A DNA stretch of 64,000 nucleotides, taken from NCBI GenBank assembly GCA_023439185.1, contig JAEXOR010000011.1:248001-312000 (forward strand), given 5' to 3'. Origin of the DNA: Bacillota bacterium. Its GTDB lineage: Bacteria > Bacillota > Desulfotomaculia > Desulfotomaculales > Desulfallaceae. The notes beneath the pieces were generated by a model. It saw only the letters and a list, made by a program, of their open reading frames with translations. It was not told the DNA's origin and did not search any database. The position numbers and the translations under genes were made by a program. The stretch's first letter is position 1. The number at the start of each line of letters is the position of its first letter. Of this stretch, positions 60,864-64,000 are shown piece by piece.

Positions 60864-63347
60864 CTACTTAACCACGATGTTGACCAGCTTGCCGGGTACC
60901 GGGATTACTTTGACCACCTGTTTGCCGGCAATCAGTTCCTGGACCCGCTCCTGCCCCAACACCAGTTCCTTCATCTCATCGGGTTTGACGCTGGCGGGTA
61001 CCAGCAGGCGTTCCCGCACCTTGCCGTTGATTTGCACCACGATGGTAACTTCGTCTTCCTGAATAACCACAGGTTCGTAAACGGGCCAGGGCATGTGGTG
61101 CACACTCCCGCTGTGATCGGTAACCGACCACAGTTCCTCCGCTATGTGCGGGGCAAAGGGCGCCAGCAATACCAGCAGTGTTTCCAATGCTTCTTTCATC
61201 ACGCCGAGGTCCCGGTCCACCTCGGGTACTTCTTTATACTGGTACATGGCGTTGACCAGTTCCATAATCGCGCTGACGGCGGTGTTGAAGTTGAACCGGT
61301 TGCCCACGTCTTCGGTAACCCGTTTAATGGTGATATGGGTCACCCGGCGCATTTCCCCGTTCACCCCGGACAGCTTGCCGGGACCGGGCAACGATATGCC
61401 GGCCAGGGAATCGCCCAGGGACGCCACCAGGCGCCACACGCGGTTTAAAAACCGGTAGCAGCCTTCCACGCCTTGGTCGCTCCATTCCAGGTCGCGTTCC
61501 GGCGGCGAGGCAAACAGGATGAACAACCGCGCCGTGTCGGCGCCGTAAGCAGCCACAATGTCTTCGGGGCTGACCACGTTACCCTTGGACTTGCTCATTT
61601 TGGACCCGTCCTTTAACACCATCCCCTGGGTTAAAAGGTTGGTGAAGGGCTCTTCGTTATCCACCAGCCCCGCGTCGCAAAGCACCTTGGTGAAAAACCG
61701 GCTGTATAAAAGGTGCAGGATGGCGTGTTCCACCCCGCCGATATACTGGTCCACCGGCAGCCAGTAGCGCACGGCGGCCGGATCCCAGGGGTTGTCCTCG
61801 TCCCGGGGACTGGTGTAGCGGTAGTAGTACCATGAGGAACACATAAAAGTATCCATGGTGTCTGTTTCCCGCCGGGCCGGGCCGCCGCAGGCCGGGCAAA
61901 CGGTATTGGCGAAACCGGCGTGTTCCTCCAGCGGTGAGCGCCCGGTGGGCGTGAAAGCCACGTCCATGGGCAGCATTACCGGCAGATCCTGTTCCGGAAC
62001 CGGCACGGTGCCGCACTTTTCACAATAAATAATCGGAATCGGTGCGCCCCAGTAACGCTGCCGGGAGATCAACCAGTCCCGCAGCCGGTAATTAACCAGG
62101 CCGCGGCCCAACCCCTTTTCCTCCAGGTACCGGATCACCGCGGTGATGCCTTCTTCGTCGGGCGTGCCGTTGAAAGGCCCGGAGTTAACCATACGGCCCG
62201 CTCCGGAATAAGCCTCGGTCATAGTGTCGGGATTAAGTTCCGGCCCCTCGGGCTGGATAACCACCCGGATGGGCAGGTTGTATTTGCGGGCAAACTCAAA
62301 GTCCCGCTGGTCGTGGGCGGGTACGCCCATCACCGCTCCGGTGCCGTACTCCATCAGCACGTAGTTAGCCACCAGCACCGGCACCTTCTCCCCATTTACC
62401 GGGTTGATGCAATAAGACCCGGTGAACAAACCGATTTTTTCGGTTTCCGTCGAAGTACGGGCCAATTCGCTCTGGCTGCGCACGCTGGCAGCCAGAGCCC
62501 TGACTTCCTCAGCCTGGGGTTTGCCGGCGATGAGTTTTTCCACCAGTGGATGCTCAGGGGCCAGCACCATGGAGGTGACGCCGAATATGGTGTCCGGGCG
62601 GGTGGTGAAAACAGTAATGCCTTTATCCAGCCCGTCGATGGGAAATGTGATTTCAGCGCCCTCGCTGCGGCCAATCCAGTTGTCCTGCATAATCTTAACT
62701 TTATCGGGCCAACCCGGCATCTTTTCCAGATCGTCCAGCAGCCGGTCGGCGTAATCGGTGATTTTAAAGAACCATTGCTCCAGCTCCCGTTTTTCCACCA
62801 CGGTCTTGCAGCGCTCACAGCCGCCGTCCTTAACCTGTTCGTTGGCCAGCACCGTGGCGCAGGACGGGCACCAGTTAACCGCCGCTTTTTTCTTATATGC
62901 CAGGCCCCGTTTGTATAACAGCAGGAACAGCCACTGGGTCCATTTATAATAACCGGGGTGGCAGGTGGCCGCCTCGCGGTCCCAGTCGTAGCTGATACCC
63001 AGTTGTTTAAGCTGTTCCCGCATGGCCGCTATATTCTCGTATGTCCATTGGGCGGGGTGCATGGCGCCATGCTTGATGGCGGCGTTTTCCGCCGGCAGCC
63101 CGAAGGCGTCCCAACCCATGGGGTGCAGAACGTTAAAGCCCTGCATGGTTTTGTATCGGGCCACCACGTCCCCGATGGAATAATTGCGTACATGGCCCAT
63201 GTGCAGTTTCCCCGAAGGATAGGGGAACATCTCCAGGCAATAGTACTTGGGCTTGTCTCCGCCGTCGGGCACCGCGTACAGGTTTTGTTCCGCCCACTGG
63301 GCCTGCCATTTGGGTTCAATGGTTTTAAAATCGTATCGTTCTTTCAT
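60864..63347 (-). CDS. leuS: Leucyl-tRNA synthetase
   Basis: A class I synthetase of about 827 residues. The HIGH-type motif is [17 protein letters not shown]1 editing-domain features include [11 protein letters not shown] and [15 protein letters not shown], and the KMSKS loop is [11 protein letters not shown]. Zn-site cysteines are in CERC/CPSC and the ZN-1-type [14 protein letters not shown] selects ATG 63347. A T-box-like leader with two terminators precedes it. Confidence 0.97.
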   Translation of the reverse strand: MKERYDFKTIEPKWQAQWAEQNLYAVPDGGDKPKYYCLEMFPYPSGKLHMGHVRNYSIGDVVARYKTMQGFNVLHPMGWDAFGLPAENAAIKHGAMHPAQWTYENIAAMREQLKQLGISYDWDREAATCHPGYYKWTQWLFLLLYKRGLAYKKKAAVNWCPSCATVLANEQVKDGGCERCKTVVEKRELEQWFFKITDYADRLLDDLEKMPGWPDKVKIMQDNWIGRSEGAEITFPIDGLDKGITVFTTRPDTIFGVTSMVLAPEHPLVEKLIAGKPQAEEVRALAASVRSQSELARTSTETEKIGLFTGSYCINPVNGEKVPVLVANYVLMEYGTGAVMGVPAHDQRDFEFARKYNLPIRVVIQPEGPELNPDTMTEAYSGAGRMVNSGPFNGTPDEEGITAVIRYLEEKGLGRGLVNYRLRDWLISRQRYWGAPIPIIYCEKCGTVPVPEQDLPVMLPMDVAFTPTGRSPLEEHAGFANTVCPACGGPARRETDTMDTFMCSSWYYYRYTSPRDEDNPWDPAAVRYWLPVDQYIGGVEHAILHLLYSRFFTKVLCDAGLVDNEEPFTNLLTQGMVLKDGSKMSKSKGNVVSPEDIVAAYGADTARLFILFASPPERDLEWSDQGVEGCYRFLNRVWRLVASLGDSLAGISLPGPGKLSGVNGEMRRVTHITIKRVTEDVGNRFNFNTAVSAIMELVNAMYQYKEVPEVDRDLGVMKEALETLLVLLAPFAPHIAEELWSVTDHSGSVHHMPWPVYEPVVIQEDEVTIVVQINGKVRERLLVPASVKPDEMKELVLGQERVQELIAGKQVVKVIPVPGKLVNIVVK

Positions 63348-63378
63348 GTCATCACTCCTGCGCCTCGATCTATTAAAC

Positions 63379-63549
63379 AAAAAACCCGGGTGGTGGTACA
63401 GCCACCCGGCTTCACATACAGCTATATATTTACTCTCTTAAGCTGACAAAAACCCCCGCGCCCCAGCAGGGACGGGAGGTTTTCCCGCGTTACCACCTCG
63501 CACCACCCGGCGGCTCTCTGCCACACGCAAACGGGTTACTGCTCCCCAT
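63379..63549 (-). promoter_or_regulatory. Shortened T-box-type leader of leuS with tandem terminators
   Basis: Read on the minus strand from the predicted start near 63549: GGGGAGCAGTAACCC, then GCAGAGAGCC and GGTGGTGCGAG (features of a T-box Stem I), then directly the T-box sequence TGGTAACGCG (63486-63495). TGGT fits a tRNA ending ACCA, as tRNA-Leu does. A terminator follows (63448-63480), and a second hairpin with CCGGGTGG/CCACCCGG and six Ts (63379-63409) lies about 35 nt before leuS. Only about 55 nt separate the start from the T-box, too short for a normal specifier stem, so no specifier codon could be assigned. Confidence 0.65.
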
Positions 63550-63555
63550 CATGAG

Positions 63556-63584
63556 ATTATATAATACGGTAAAACCAAAGTCAA
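63556..63584 (-). promoter_or_regulatory. Promoter of leuS
   Basis: TTGACT (complement of 63579-63584), a 17-bp spacer and a perfect TATAAT (complement of 63556-63561). It lies between the rsfS stop and the leader, so leuS can be expressed independently of rsfS. Confidence 0.85.
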
Positions 63585-63603
63585 CGCGCCGGGTAACGGG
63601 GTT

Positions 63604-63960
63604 TTACATACTCTGAGGGTAATCAACCACTTCAGCATCTCCCCACAGGTGTTCCAGGTTATAAAAGCGGCGTTCCTCCTCCTGGAAGATGTGCGTCACC
63701 ACCGATCCAAAATCAAGCAGTATCCAGCGTCCCGCCCGAAAGCCTTCCTTGCGCGCCCTGCCAAAGCCGCATTCGACCATGCTTTCCTCAATTGCTTCGG
63801 CAATCGCCCGGGCGTGCACCGGAGACCGGCTGCTGCAAATAACAAAGTAATCTGCCACGATGGAAACTCCGCCAATGTTCAGCACGGTAATGTCGGTTGC
63901 CTTTTTAGCCTCCGCCGCCTCAACGGTCACCTGTACCATAACCTGCGGATTAATGGTCAA
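63604..63960 (-). CDS. rsfS: Ribosomal silencing factor RsfS
   Basis: A 118-residue RsfS/YbeB/Iojap protein that binds L14 and blocks subunit joining when nutrients are short. Family signatures: KKATDITVLNIGGVSIVADY, FVICSSRSPVHARAIAEAIE, GFRAGRWILLDFGSVVTHIF and FYNLEHLWGDAEVV. TTG start behind AGGAG. The usual neighbours yqeK/nadD would lie beyond the window; the order rsfS-leuS is common in Firmicutes. Confidence 0.93.
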   Translation of the reverse strand: MTINPQVMVQVTVEAAEAKKATDITVLNIGGVSIVADYFVICSSRSPVHARAIAEAIEESMVECGFGRARKEGFRAGRWILLDFGSVVTHIFQEEERRFYNLEHLWGDAEVVDYPQSM

Positions 63961-64000
63961 AAAGTGATCACTCCTGTAATTAGAATTTGTTTTTATTAGT

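Overview
The window looks like a chromosomal segment of an anaerobic, Gram-positive, spore-former-type Firmicute, most likely of the Desulfotomaculum/Peptococcaceae lineage. This is inferred from strong AGGAGG-type ribosome sites, frequent TTG/GTG starts, a T-box-like leader on leuS, MurJ, a 4-hydroxybenzoyl-CoA-reductase-type molybdenum hydroxylase, an ADP-forming acyl-CoA synthetase and a small siroheme sulfite-reductase-like protein. Base composition is moderately GC-rich, with two visibly AT-rich islets (about 37440-38400 and 51480-54480) that look acquired.

Layout. 1-1565: end of an arsenic operon (Acr3 efflux pump and ArsC-type reductase). 1562-8442: two molybdenum hydroxylase loci on the minus strand. 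One is complete (2Fe-2S, Mo and FAD subunits). The other is IclR regulator, FAD subunit and a Mo subunit that has lost its N-terminal half. 8799-9848: a DMT exporter with a histidine-rich tail. 9865-10398: an IS3-family remnant fused to a relic CRISPR leader with one repeat. 10426-22535: a complete type III-A CRISPR-Cas locus. Cas10/Csm1-Csm2-Csm3-Csm4-Csm5-Cas6 and a CARF/HEPN ancillary protein are followed by a cas4-cas1 fusion and cas2. Two outward-lying arrays, in opposite orientations, have homologous leaders of about 240 bp.

22763-24601: small siroheme protein and Cys-rich companions. 24810-31121: GapA, a stand-alone pyruvate-kinase C-terminal-type protein, a VanW-type cell-wall protein, a YhcC-type radical SAM protein, an ArsR regulator and MurJ. 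31186-36474: a plus-strand cluster built around a tandem-GTPase dynamin-like protein with three small helical proteins (one tail-anchored) and a DUF815-type AAA+ ATPase. 36471-38400: HAD phosphatase, a structured intergenic region, a DUF2975/XRE pair and a resolvase scar. 38483-45712: P-loop/DRTGG protein, ADP-forming acyl-CoA synthetase, PspC, rhomboid protease, HisG, an LCP-like exported protein and UspA. 45843-51371: a two-component system divergent from a VTC/DUF4956/carbohydrate-binding lipoprotein operon, with a large perfect inverted repeat between them. 51623-54472: AT-rich islet with an MmyB-type regulator and two short-chain dehydrogenases. 54650-60692: calcium-binding-loop protein, Bcr/CflA-type exporter, PNPOx-like protein with a Crp/Fnr regulator, alpha/beta hydrolase and acyl-CoA dehydrogenase. 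60864-63960: leuS with a shortened T-box-type leader, and rsfS.

The two most promising regions are the CRISPR effector at 13246-14895, which appears to carry a CARF domain at both ends of a HEPN ribonuclease, and the tandem-dynamin cluster at 32035-36474. All functional assignments come from reading the translated sequence against remembered family signatures; no database search was run.
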